64,000 nt of DNA from Mytilus trossulus (GCF_036588685.1 NC_086384.1:10864195-10928194), one strand, 5' to 3'; counted from the stretch's first letter, positions 35,523 to 47,309 are shown. The notes: generated by a model from the sequence alone, not told the origin. Translations and numbers: made by a program.

Positions 35523-37877
35523 ATATGGTAAATGAGTTATATTTTCATGTAATAATTGATTGTATTATATAAAAGGTAGCAATATGTGATTATTATGACT
35601 AAAAAAAAATGGTTTGAATCAATTTAGAGTGACAGCATGTACTTTTTTATACAAATTATTGAATCATAAACCAATTTTAGTAGTTTTCATACCTCAGACT
35701 GACTCATATAATAAAATTATTTGTCGCAACAACCAAAATGGACCATATAAGCATTTTATTATGTAAATCTATATAGTCACATAGTAAATGAGTTATATTT
35801 TCATGTTAGGATTGATTGTATTATATAAAAGGTAGCAAAATTTGAATATTATGACTAAAACAAATGTGTTTGCATCAATTTAGAGTGCCAGCATGTACTT
35901 TTTTATACAAATTATTGAATCGTTAACCAATTTAAGTAGTTTTCATATCTCAGACTGACTCTCATTATAAAATTATTTGTTTAGCAACAATCAAAACTGA
36001 CCATATTAGCATTTTATTATGTAAATCTATATAGTCACATAGTAATTGAGTTATAAGAATTGATTGTATAATACAAAAGATAGCAATATTTAAATATTAT
36101 AACTAAAAAGTTTTGTTCTCATCAATTTAGAGTTCCAGCATGTCCTTTTTTTATTCAAAATATTGAATTGTAAACAAAATTCAGTAGTTTTCATACCTCA
36201 GACAGACTCATATAATAAATTATTTGTTCGCAACAACCAAAATTTACCATATAAGCACTTTATTATATAAGTATATATAGCCATATGGTAAATGAGTTAT
36301 ATTTTCATGTAAGGATTGATTGTATTATATAAAAAGTAGCAATATTTGAATATTATGACTATAAAAAATTTGGTTCTCATCAATTAAGATGTACTTTTTT
36401 ATACAAATTATTGAATCGTAAACCAATTTAAGCAGTTTTCATACCTTATACTGACTCGTATTATAAATCCATTTGTTTCGCAACAACAAAAACTGACCGT
36501 ATTAGCATTTTATTATGTAAATCTATAAAGCCACATAGTAAATGAGTTATATTTTCATGTAAGGATTGATTGTATTATATAAAAGGTAGCAATATTTGAA
36601 TACAAATTAAAAAAAATTAATTCGCATCAATTTAGAGTGCCAGCATGTACTTTTTTATACAAATTATTAAATCGTAAACCAATTTAAGTAGTTTTCATAC
36701 CTCAGACTGACTCGTATTATAAAATTAGTTGTCCGCATCAACCAAAACTGACCATATAAGCACTTTATAATGTAAATCTATATAGTGGCATAGTAAAGAC
36801 GTTGTATTTTCATGTAAAGATTGATTGTATAAATTAAACGGTAGCAATATTGGAACAGTATGAATAAAAAAATGGGTTCGCATCAATTTAGAGTGCCACA
36901 ATGTATTTTTTTTTATTCAAAATATTGAATTGTAAACAAAATTCAGTATTTTTCATACCTCAGACTGATTCATATAATAAAATTATTTGTCCCCAACAAC
37001 CATAACTGACCATATTAGCACTTTTTTATGTAAATCTATATAGCTGCCTGCATAGTAAATGAGTTATATTTTAATTTAATGATTGATTGTATTATATAAA
37101 ACTGAAAGGTAGCAATTTTTGATTAGCTATGACTAAAAAAATTGTTGGTATCAATCATGTCAATTTAGAGTTCCAGCATGTCCTTTTTGGATTCAAACTA
37201 TTGAATTGAAACAAATTTCAGTAGTTTTCACACGACTGACTCGTATTATAAAATTATTTGTCGGGAACAACCAACACAGACCATATTAGCACTCTATGTA
37301 GCTGAATAGTAAATCAGTTATAAATCCATGCAAAGGATCGCAATATTTGAACATTTAAATTGACGGATTGGTACGAATGACGTACATACTTATGTTACAC
37401 TTTATTATTACCCCTGTACAAATTACGTTTGATTATTTGTCAAAACTAAAGCTTAAATCATGTTAATCCAAGACAAACGAGGGGAATTTCGATTAAAAAT
37501 TATGTATTAAATGCACCGAGTTATAGTTAGGAATTTGAAGAGACAACTAAAAATGGGGAAAGAAACAACGTAAACCATGATGTGTATATCCCATCATATA
37601 AAAATATGTTTCCGATGTCTCGGATAACCTTTCTTTCCGTATCGATATTTGTACATGTAACTTTTGAAAAGAAAATATAGAAAATCTGCTAATAAGTAAA
37701 AATAATGGACTTAATGGAACTGATTGTGTGTGATTGAATAAAATTAATATTCGAATTAAAAGAGTTTTTTTAATTGTTCTGGTTTAAAACACATATACGT
37801 AAAATACAAAGACTAAAGGTCGTTTTTATAAAATAAATAAACAAATGAACTTGAAGTTTATTTCTAAATTTAGCCAA

Positions 37878-38168
37878 TCAGTTAACGCGAAAAGTAAACG
37901 CGCGTTTACTTTCAAGTGCACGTAAAAATACACTTTTAAAATCTGTAGTAAACGCCCGTTTACTTTTAAGTGCACGTGAAAATGAAGTAAACGCCCGTTT
38001 ACTACTGACTAAACGGACACAAAGTAAACGCCCGTTTACTCAGGTAGACATTAGAAATTTCCATTTTGACCGCGTTAACGTAATTATAGTAAACGGGCGT
38101 TTACTAGTAAACGGGAAATTTGAAGTTAACTAACGAAATATGTGCACGCGGCGTTAACTTGCGTTTAC
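37878..38168. repeat. Right subterminal palindrome array
   Basis: Repeated AGTAAACGCCCGTTTACT and AGTAAACGCGCGTTTACT units (near 37893, 37946, 37985, 38022 and 38088), with GTGCACGCGGCGTTAAC next to the terminus. Counterpart of 31212-31495. Confidence 0.7.
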
Positions 38169-38505
38169 TTTATGTAATGCTTGGTCTGCACCCAACTGTA
38201 TGCCGGTTAGTGTTGTCCGATTATCAATGAAATTCTTTGCAATATTATTTTATATTCATAACAGAAGACATCGAATGGATATAAACCGAGGTGAACTAAA
38301 TATATTTTTAAATTTTCTTTAAATAATTCATCAGGTAACCAGTAAAAAAATCCTAATTGAACCAGTCACATGCAGAGTTATCGAACGTGATTATGACTGT
38401 AATAGTTGCATATGAAAGACAACGAAAAATTACAGGATTATACGTTTGTTTCAAGAATACTAGACTTTTTATTGATAAGGCTAATCGAGATATTTTGTTA
38501 GTATA

Positions 38506-38938
38506 GCTGTAATACTACCATTGATTTTCCCCTATTAGTCTTTGGAAAATTTGCACTTTTCAAAAAATGTGTATAATTTATCTTTGTTTCAAATAAAGGG
38601 ATACTTGCATGAGAAAAGTTTTATCCTGTCCAGTATTATAGAAAACATTTCACATAACATGTCATTACATATAAGAAAATTACCATCATTTGAAGTTAAC
38701 CAATCAAATTTCTTCCATTATTTTATATGTGTACAAGGTTTAGTCACCATGTAACCTCAATTAAGATATTCTTTAGAAATCCCCAATAAAAAATAATGGT
38801 GCTTTGAAATACCCAAGACATATGTTTATGACACAGAAATCTTTTACTGCAATAAAGTGTAGGATTAATAATTTACAACTGTTAAATTCAAGGGAATATT
38901 TTTTTCGACCTATTTTCGTAATTTGGTGGCATTACACC
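38506..38938. mobile_element. 433 bp MITE, second copy of the 8716-9179 family
   Basis: The ends GCTGTAATACTACCA and TGGTGGCATTACACC match the TTAA MITE tips, and the body aligns throughout, with a small deletion before the right end. The flanks read TATA on both sides (38502-38505 and 38939-38942) instead of TTAA. Confidence 0.7.
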
Positions 38939-39001
38939 TATATGACTTTTTTATATACAAAATAGCTGATTGTGCGCTTTTTTTTATAAACGTATTTTGT
39001 T

Positions 39002-39369
39002 GTTTTAGTTGATATCACTAAAACTTAGAGGAGCTATTAAAATTTGCCTTGTATTTGTGCCACCAACAAAAGATTTTTTAAACTTTTCTATATACTCAAA
39101 TACTCTATTGATTAAATATCTAAAATTGAGAACGGAAATGGGGAATGTGTCAAAGAGACAACAACCCGACCAAATAAAAAAAAACGTTTTAGTTGATATC
39201 ACTAAAACTTAGAGGAGCTATTAAAATTTGCCTTGTATTTGTGCCACCAACAAAAGATTTTTTAAACTTTTCTATATACTCAAATACTCTATTGATTAAA
39301 TATCTAAAATTGAGAACGGAAATGGGGAATGTGTCAAAGAGACAACAACCCGACCAAATAAAAAAAACA
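39002..39369. repeat. 184-base near-perfect tandem duplication
   Basis: 39002-39185 and 39186-39369 are identical by eye except for one base in an A run. The unit spans 120 bases of flank plus the first 60 bases of a Penelope 3' end. The two small frames inside are a consequence of the duplication and are not genes. Confidence 0.8.
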
Positions 39370-39645
39370 ACAGCAGAAGGTCACCAACAGGTCTTCAATG
39401 TAGCGAGAAATTCCCGCACCCGGAGGCGTCCTTCAGCTGGCCCCTGAACAAATATATACTAGTTCAGTGATAATGAACGCCATACTAACTTCCAAATTGT
39501 TCAAAAAACTAAAATTAAAATAATACAAGACTAACAAAGGCCAGAGGCTCCTGACTTGGGACAGGCGCAAAAATGCGGCGAGGTTAAACATGTTTGTGAG
39601 ATCTCAACCCTCCCCTATACCTCTAACCAATGTAGAAAAGTAAAC
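39310..39645 (-). mobile_element. Penelope-like element 3' end, truncated copy
   Basis: Reverse-orientation match to about 35195-35522 of the larger copy, including GGCCAGAGGCTCCTGACTTG and AACATGTTTGTGAGATCTCA. It is truncated near 39645. A 59-base piece of the same end lies at 39126-39184 because of the tandem duplication. Confidence 0.8.
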
Positions 39646-41134
39646 TGTTTGTCACAAAATTGGTATATTTGTATTAAATCAAAATGTTACTACTCTACAT
39701 GTAGTTCATAAACATGTTGTTTTTTTATATATAACGTACTACATCAACTGTCATTTCTGAATTACATGAAAAGAGTTGAATTGTATAAGAAAGGCAAATA
39801 ATTTAAGTTCCTGTATAAGTTTTGAATTGTTTCAGAATATTTCATCTCACATGCATGCATACTATAAATGTATAAATGGATTAACTCTGCACGCGTCGTC
39901 TCAATGTTATTTCTTTAACGGTCCAATACAAATATCGTACTGTGCGTTATTTCAATACTTGACCATCGTTACCTTTTAAGAAATTTGTTCTCGATACACG
40001 ATATTAAATTGATTTCTGTAAATAATTGTTTAACCAGCGTCATGACAGATGGCGTTGTAAGCTTATTTTAGATTTATAAGTTCGACTGTCACTTTGGTAT
40101 CTTTCGATCCTCTCTTAAATAGAAAGTGCAATTTCGTATATTGATTTATAAGAGACATTTTTTATACAATTATTACATTAAAACCTGTTTAAAGGTAGAG
40201 CAAACAAGTGGTCTCTTAAGACAGGTGGTCTTTCAATACAGGTTTAATTCATATGAAATGTACTACAGAGGGATCTAAAATTACTGATCTTATAACACAG
40301 GTTTTTCTTAATACAGGTGGTCTCCTGAGCAGGACTTACTGTATCTTTATCAACTTTTGTTTTAAGCATCTGTGACAGCATAATGAACATACCATTTAAG
40401 ACCAAACACAGAAAAGTGAACACGTGGGCATTTTGTACTAAATATTTATTACATCACGGAGAAGTTCATTGATTGTCTTTTTTGTTGTTGACAACACCTA
40501 CATATTGTAAGAACTATTTAATTTTCTGCAAAATACCAATTAATTTGTCAGTGATTTACTACAGATTCAATAACAAGAAGACATTTTTCAACAAGGACAT
40601 AATTTCCACATCTCCTGATTTAAAATCCCATTATTACTCTACTACGTCGTCAATATATTTATTTCCAATTTACGGAGAAAGTAAATTCGAGTGACACATC
40701 AATTTTATTAAATGTCTGAGAAATTGATTTAGAGATGTGATAAAAACAACATTTATATGAAGATTTGAACTGAAAACATATTACTTCTGATCTGTGAAAT
40801 GTCTTGGTATACTCCTGGTGATGAACATTTTTGTTTCTTCTCTAAAAGCCATATTAAATTTAAATTAATGATCAACACGTATTAGATAAGTTGCAGACGC
40901 TTTAAATTTTCATATTTTTTTAACCTTAGTAACGTTATTCTCTATGATGACAAGAACTAACAAACAAATAAATCGGTCTGCACTTCACGCCGATGAAACC
41001 TAAAATTCAAACTAATGTGTCAACAAATATTTCATTTTTTAATTCAATCTTAATTAAGGAAAACATTATTGCGTTATTTTGAAGGCAAAAAACACTAAAT
41101 AACTATTAAAACATTTAAGTTAGGAAAAACTGAG
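39646..41134. other. No gene recognised; R2 tail and a short internal repeat
   Basis: 40078-40120 resembles the end of R2 (TTTGGTATCTTTCGATCC). 40195-40330 holds imperfect repeats of GGTCTCTTAAGACAGGTGGT and ATACAGGT motifs, a small dispersed element of unknown class. The remaining frames (39776-39979, 40473-40694) are motif-free. Confidence 0.45.
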
Positions 41135-42171
41135 AATTAGTCCAGTCATTCTACCCCAAAAATAGCTCAACCTTAAACAAATTGCAACAGAAAGAAATTT
41201 GGTCTCATTTTAAAGGTTAATATGGCCTCTATCACATATCAAAAGTCTTGCAAAATCTGAAGTGCGGAAAAATGTTATTTTTGGGGTAAAATACAGGTTT
41301 TTAGAGAAAAATCGCTGAAAACTGGAAATAGACCAGAACAAGTTTATTTTGCAGTAAAATCATTCAAAACAGTGTGTGATTCAATTGACAATGATACAAA
41401 AAGAAATTAGTTATAGCAAGAAAGGACATGTATATGTCAAAAACGTTATTTTGGGGTAAAAATATGAGTTTTTACGGAAAAATCCAGGAAAACTGGAAAT
41501 ATACTTTAAATAATTAATTTGGCAGTACATCAATGAAACTTTTTGTGTTTGGGATTTGTATTGTTCCTTTTTAATTGAGTTATAAATATAAAAGGCATTA
41601 TATGATAAACTATAAAATTGTGGTCCCAAATTTGAGTTCAAAATGCAAATTTCATTGAACATTACAAATTTTTCTTTGAAAATTACAAATTTTTCATCGA
41701 AAATAACAATTTTTTTCAATGAAAACTACAATTCACTGGAATGCTTAAATTAAGTACTAGTCAATAAAAATAATGCTGCTATTTGTTATCTGTTTATTGA
41801 ATTGCCTGCCTATAACAAAAATTTTAAATAGTCAATAGATGACATAAAAATATAACACATGTCAAAATTAGATGTTCATAAAAAAAAATCATGTAAAAAT
41901 GTTAAATTATTACTTTTAATTCTAGTTGCAAAAAAAACCAAAACATTTGCAATTATATCTTTTCAACAGCCAGTTATTCCTACTTTATAGATATATTGAA
42001 AAGAAGTTGGAGAGAAAAAAAACAATATCAGCCACACATTCATGAGACAATGTCCATACTATAGTTCATATTAAAAGTGACATGTCTAGTTCTTTAACCT
42101 GTTTATATAACACTTTTTTTGTTGATTAAAATCTTAGTCATAGCCATTTCCCATACGCAACAAAAGAAATT

Positions 42172-45100
42172 CTAAACATCATCCAAATCACTTTGTGTTA
42201 CTATGCTGGAATTTGAACAGTTAATGCCACGACACTCGCCACAACTAGCAGAACAGTTGATTCCATGTTTTCGACACGAACATCTTCTTGAATCACAGTT
42301 CTGTTTGCAGTTACATCGTATTGCTTTCAGCAGTTTTTGGGGTGCCGGTGGTAATAAACATCTAACAGGCATAAGTTTATTCTCTGATGTATACCAACCC
42401 CATTGGTTAGGATCTAAATCATGTCCAATCCAAATTTGTGTCTGATAGAAAGTTCTCATGCTATGTAGTTTAGCTGCATCCGATGTTGGCGGCAGAGTGT
42501 GAACTTGAACAAAAACGTTCCCTACAACGACCTTTGACGCAAATTTCCTGTATCGAAGTAAATCTAAGCCTTCTACTGAGTGAACACCGCCGTACAAATC
42601 AACTAAAATCTCTTCTCCAGCTCTGACAACCTGATCTTTACTTGATTTCTGAAGGAAAAGCTGTGATTGATCTTATAAGTATGCAGATGATTTAACTTGT
42701 TTCAATAGTGCTCCTTTTCCTAACCCAAACACTCGTGATGTCGTGTCGCACCCACTAAATGCATGTATAAACGGCAACAACCGACATATAGCTTCACCTA
42801 AATGTTTCTTTCTCTTTTTGATATCCCATATTCGGATCTTTTGAATACTTTGCTTCGGTTCTGACCTGAAATAAACATTTTTTGTTGTGCATCATGGCAT
42901 GATAGCAAAGTAAAACAAGCAAATCTGTGTCTTCACCTAGGCCTATAACTACAACATGTTGTTCTTCCGAAATTGAGACTGCTGTCTGAACGATATTCAA
43001 GTCGGCATCGTCAAAGGCTTGGACTACTGCATAATTACTTGCCTCAAATTTTGCACTTAGCAGGTTGATAAATCGTTGTTTGTTATCTTCATTTGACAAG
43101 AATGCATCCTTTTTTGTTTTACAGGGCATTTCAGCCGAGAAATTTATTTTGGGAAAAATACATCCTTTTGATCGTCGTATGTGAGTAATATCTTTGACAG
43201 TAGGTACATCTGGATAACCATCAAATACAATAGTTGCTTCAGAGTAGTGGCTTTTAACGTAATCAATATATGCTTGACAAATACTATTGAATGAGTTTCC
43301 CTTTGTCCAAGGTATGCGATGTATGGGAGACCCACCATCTAATACATGGTGAACATTTATGCCAGTTTCCAAACATCCGCATCCATCAAAGTCCCAAATT
43401 GAGTCTGCTAGAATCGATTTATTTGCCTGTCTTGGTAAGCCATTATTGTCAAATAACGAAGATGGAACTACAGAGTTCATATTTGAATATTTCTGATATG
43501 TCTTCAAATAGTCCATTAGCTATGGTGGTGCATCTTTGAAACAGAAGCTGTGGGTCGACTTGTATTAATTCCTCGTCTACTTTGATACTAGTTTTGCTAT
43601 TCAAAGTTATTACTTGATTTTTTTTCTTGAAAGTATAGTCAATGACATTTTGTCCAACAAGAGATTCTATTATCGATGTCCCCACATCTTTTGAGTTGTC
43701 TACATTAACAGAGCTATCAGCTGTTACTCCAGTTTCAATATTTCGCAGTGAACTGTCTCCAGTGAATGGACTGCGTTCTTTCATAAATGTTAGAATTGAC
43801 ATAATGTCTTCTCTGTCTCGTTTTTGACGTGCAATTGATTCTTCCTTGTGCTGATCACTTGTGTAGTAATCTACTCCTGTGAACTCTTGAATAGCTTGAT
43901 TCATGTCTGCACAAGCGGGCATGGACAAAAGCCACTGTGATCTCTGACTTTCACCCATTCCACGGCCGCGTGTCAGTCCTCCTGCTGTTTTTACACTCCT
44001 CATGAGCACTTGCTCAATCATTAGATCTGATGACAATCCTGCCCAATATCTGTCGCTACGTCTCATAACATGATGGCCATCTTTAAAAGCAGCAAAAACT
44101 TCCGGATGATCTATTTCAAGTTGTTGCATCATCATTAGATACACATATTACGCAGATTTAGTATACAAGTTGTGGCCAGAGGCAACCAAATAAGGCAGCA
44201 TATCTTTAACACTTTTTAAATGCAATTCCCAATCGCCAGTCCGTTCTGCTTTGATAAACTGTCTAAGGATCTGCATCATTTCTGTATACTGAAGCCATAA
44301 TTTAGAGGTTCGATTTTTCTTCATTTCTTCAAGTGGTCTGTGAATTGTTTCTTTGATACTCTGAAGTACAGCACTATCACATGCAGAAGATATGGAAAGT
44401 GTTCCTTCCAACAATTCTGTATATACGTCGGCTGCCTTATATAAGATGTCGTCAACACTATCATTTATGTTTCCTTCTTCATTTTCGTCTGCTGGGAAAT
44501 CAAAGTTGAAAATTTTAGATACAAGAAGGCTGTGTATGGCAGTGTCAACTAGCATATGTCCTCTAATGGCACGAGCTACAGCTTTACTACTTAGCATGTG
44601 TGTAACTGCATTTGGTGCATATATAAGTTCCAGAATTTCCTGAAGCCCCGAACTCCTCATAATGTGACCAATGCAACCTAAGAAACTTATTTCTGTATGA
44701 AATGCTCCTAAATGCAATACTACAGACTTCAACTGACTATTTGGATGTTCATTTTGAATTATTGTCAAGGCTTTCCAATACAAGGGCTGATCGAATGTCA
44801 ATACTGGTGTTCTGTTGTAACGATGTGCTTGATTTGAAACAAAGAGTAGAGTTGAGTATATGCATGACATATCGCTTGAATTCATATCTATCATAGGTAG
44901 AAATACAACTGTTGACTTGCCTGGGTATTCTCCCTTATGTATCATCTGCATTATACCTGACCAACCTGGTGTTGGATTCTTTAAGGGCCATACCACCAGT
45001 GACAGTAAATCCAGACATGCAGTCTTGTCCATTCCCCTTAATTCCCGAAGCACTGAAAAATTTAGCTTTGTCATAAAGTTGTTTTGAGGTTTGTAATACT

Positions 45101-45587
45101 GAATATTAACCTTTGCTATTGAGTTGATATCATCAGATGAAACAGATATTCTAGGTATAGGGGCTGTTCGCTTAGTGCCTGGTGTAATGCCGGCTATAAT
45201 TCCCATTCCATGAAATGTGTTATTGCCATCGAGTGTTCTCACATTATGGTCTACGTTGTCAGCTACAAATTGAATAAAACTATTACATATTCGCCAGGGA
45301 TGTCAACTCCTTGTGTTAACGCGGCACTTGATTCAAATTTTTGAATTTCTTGATAAGATGATAAGTATATTTTGCTGCCTTTTGGTTTTTGTGATTTCTG
45401 TTGGGTTTGTATATGATTTTCTACATTCCTGGTGGACAAACTGTCCTGCAGAAGCTAGTATCTGACCCTCTCTTTCTCTACTCGCTTTATTTATTCCTTG
45501 GCTTCCTTTTTCACGTAACTTGACTAATAATGATGTATCGTCATCTTTAAGGCATATGATGCATTTTTCCATAACAGCCACTGATAC
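42172..45587 (-). pseudogene. Academ-like transposase: zinc motif, core, PIN/XPG nuclease, Cys-rich C-terminus
   Basis: One coding exon broken into pieces. Order: CIIC...KG...VHQECRKSY zinc-like motif (45570-45400); an apparent internal deletion of a few hundred codons; a core with ADNVDHNVRTLDG (about 45260) and TFDQPLYW (about 44790), whose Asp residues are candidate catalytic acids; RRSDRYWAGLSSD (about 44060); a PIN/XPG-like domain with LDGGSP, VFDGYPD, FDDADLN and GEDTDLLVLL (43340-42920) holding the usual acidic cluster; SGCDTTSR (about 42760); and a nine-cysteine segment (42315-42217). Lesions: frame changes near 45345 and 45265, TAA at 44148-44150, frameshifts near 43470 and 42868, and TAA at 42673-42675. 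The family is large and multi-copy in invertebrates. The Academ name is an inference from domains and 3 bp duplications. A captured host gene is the alternative. Confidence 0.7.
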
Positions 45588-45860
45588 CTGCAAGTATAAA
45601 AATATATACCCTTAAACAGTAGAAAGTACAAATCATATTTCTTTATAATAATGTTTAGTATGTATATGGCCATCACTAGATCACTGTGTATTAGAATTAA
45701 TCTTTACGATTTGTGATTTATGAAACTAGAAAAATAACTTGTATACTCTATGAGTCTTTGTTTTACCTGGCAGTTATTTGAAACGCCCGGCTCTCTTGGC
45801 TATCAGATTATCTTTTCAATAATGAGACTGATTATTGATTTTTCAATACTAATATACAAT

Positions 45861-46335
45861 TGAGAATGGAAATGGGGAATGTGTCAAAGAGACAACAACC
45901 CGACCAAAATAAAAAACACAACAGCAGAAGGTCACCAACAGGTCTTCAATGTAGCGAGAAATTTCCGCACCCGGAGGCGTCCTTCAGCTGGCCCCTAAAC
46001 AAATATATACTAGTTCAGTGATAATGAACGCCATACTAATTTCCAAATTGTACACAAGAAACTAAAATTTAAATAATACAAGACTAACAAAGGCCAGAGG
46101 CTCCTGACTTGGGACAGGCGCAAAAATGCGGCGGGGTTAAACATGTTTGTGAGATCTCAACCCTCCCCCTATACCTCTAACCAGTGTAGAAAAGTAAAAG
46201 CATAACAATACGCACATTAAAATTCAGTTCAAGAGAAGTCCGAGTCTGATGTCAGAAGATGTAACCAAAGAAAATAAACAAAATGACAATAATACATAAA
46301 TAACAACAGACTACTAGCAGTTAACTGACATGCCA
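45861..46335 (-). mobile_element. Penelope-like element 3' end, truncated copy in the Academ-like intron
   Basis: About 475 bases matching, in reverse, 35040-35522 of the large copy, from AATGGGGAATGTGTCAAAGA to CAGTTAACTGACATGCCA. It lies between the exon 1 donor (47001) and the exon 2 acceptor (45588), so it arrived after the Academ-like element was in place or was carried by it. Confidence 0.8.
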
Positions 46336-47002
46336 CGTATATTTGACTGTAAATCAAATATGTGTGCAGTGTACATGTAACTCTACGATTCGTTATAAAT
46401 TACCTTAAAACTATTAAATCACTGTTGGATTATATCTCATCGTGGCATACATGATACTGCATTAATTTTGCTTATATGTCATTCAATTCATCAATATAAT
46501 CTGCAAAAGAAAAATAATTTTGTAATTTCCAATTTGCTTATTTATTTTGAAATATTTTTATTTTTATTTTTATTTTTATTATTTTTTGGCATCAGGATTA
46601 CACAAATGCATTTATATTTTTCTAAAAGTTCTTATTTTTTTGTTGCAGTAACTCAAATTTGATCAAATTCATGCAACTTTACTAATCCGTATATATTTTA
46701 TAACTGTTAGTTTTTTGTCCCGAATGGCGTTCCATAGTTTTTAAATTTTGACAAGGACGTATGTAGAATTGTTACTTTTTTGGAAATAAAACGTATAAAT
46801 GGGTTCAATATAATAAAACATACATTTATTTCTATAAATATGTGTATTTCATATAAAAAAAGTTATGATTAGTTCCATGAAAAAGACCGAAAATAACATG
46901 TAAAAAACCTGCGTTGTGACGTCACTCGGGAATGTTTACTTTTGCTGATTCTTGCTTCTACCGTTGTTGTACAGGTTGTAACTCGTAAAATAGATACTTA
47001 CC

Positions 47003-47190
47003 ATCAATTGAAGTCTTTGTTCACATTGCATTATAAGTTTTGCAGAATAAATCAACTCTATCGTTTGTACTGACACTAAAAATCTTGTTGTTGTAGTTGT
47101 CTCCCTTGGTGTGTATGGCGATCTTTTGGTGTCAATATCTGCAAGCCAAAATCCATAAATTGGACCCCACGAATTGACCCCTTTATACAT
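47003..47190 (-). CDS. Putative exon 1 of the Academ-like gene
   Basis: An ATG at 47190 opens a frame of 62 codons that reaches the donor GTAAGT at 47001-46996. Joined to the acceptor TTGCAG ending at 45588, the frame enters exon 2 in phase 0, 7 codons before the CIIC motif. The exon sequence itself has no recognised domain, and translation could instead begin at the ATG inside exon 2 (about 45572). The good donor consensus and frame continuity support it; transcript evidence is lacking. Confidence 0.4.
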
Positions 47191-47309
47191 TTTTGATTTT
47201 CAAAGACTTTTTATATGTTTTATATGGCAGTCATCTGACAACATTAAAGCAATAATATATTCTGTTGCAATTAGTTTAACGTTTTTCATAGATTGCCTGG
47301 ACTAAATGT

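Larger units (their letters stand above)
31840..37330. repeat. 255 bp satellite array (about 14 monomers)
   Basis: The GACCATATAAGC landmark recurs near 32011, 32271, 32526, 32782, 33036, 33293, 33550, then after the Penelope insertion near 35739, 35999, 36247, 36498, 36751, 37009 and 37272, a period of 248-263 bases. Monomers near 32271-33290 are almost identical, while those toward both edges are diverged or have indels. Homogenised centres with decayed edges are usual for satellite arrays. Nothing in it looks coding. Confidence 0.8.
31168..38198. mobile_element. 7.0 kb TA-flanked TIR element carrying a satellite array
   Basis: The two ends are perfect 27-base inverted repeats starting CAGTTGGGTGCAGACCAAGC, flanked by TA (31166-31167 and 38199-38200). 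Next to each end lie arrays of G+C-rich palindromes (31212-31495 and 37878-38168). The interior is A+T-rich and consists mostly of a 255 bp satellite. Without the nested Penelope-like element it is about 5.1 kb. A TA duplication and a CAGT tip fit Tc1/mariner-like transposition, but no transposase frame exists inside, so the superfamily is inferred from ends only. I know of no described family with this layout. Confidence 0.75.
41138..47304 (-). mobile_element. 6.2 kb Academ-like DNA transposon (decayed)
   Basis: The ends are inverted repeats starting TAGTCCAG, followed by CTCAACCTTAAACAAATTGC-type sequence on the left and the matching TTAAACTAATTGCAACAGAA on the right (read inward). They are flanked by a 3 bp duplication AAT (41135-41137 and 47305-47307). 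Inside is a two-exon gene on the minus strand with a PIN/XPG-like domain and a cysteine-rich C-terminus. From memory, the Academ superfamily is defined by XPG-type nuclease and Cys-rich domains and 3-4 bp target duplications, which fits. A Penelope 3' fragment lies in the intron. Two direct repeats (41274-41330 and 41447-41502, sharing GAAAACTGGAAATA) lie near the left end. Confidence 0.65.

Noticed and set aside
31840-37330. CRISPR-like array
   Set aside because: Monomers are 255 bp, contiguous and without unique spacers, in a eukaryotic transposon context.
31168-38198. The 7 kb unit as a centromeric satellite block
   Set aside because: The array is short and bounded by matched inverted termini and TA duplications, so a transposon explanation is simpler.
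39009-39447. Two near-identical small proteins in tandem
   Set aside because: A result of the 184-base duplication; the shared part includes non-coding Penelope 3' UTR read in reverse.
41411-41719. A 102-codon minus-strand frame with repeated KFVIFKEKFV-like residues
   Set aside because: Translation of an A-rich internal repeat downstream of the Academ-like gene; no domain.
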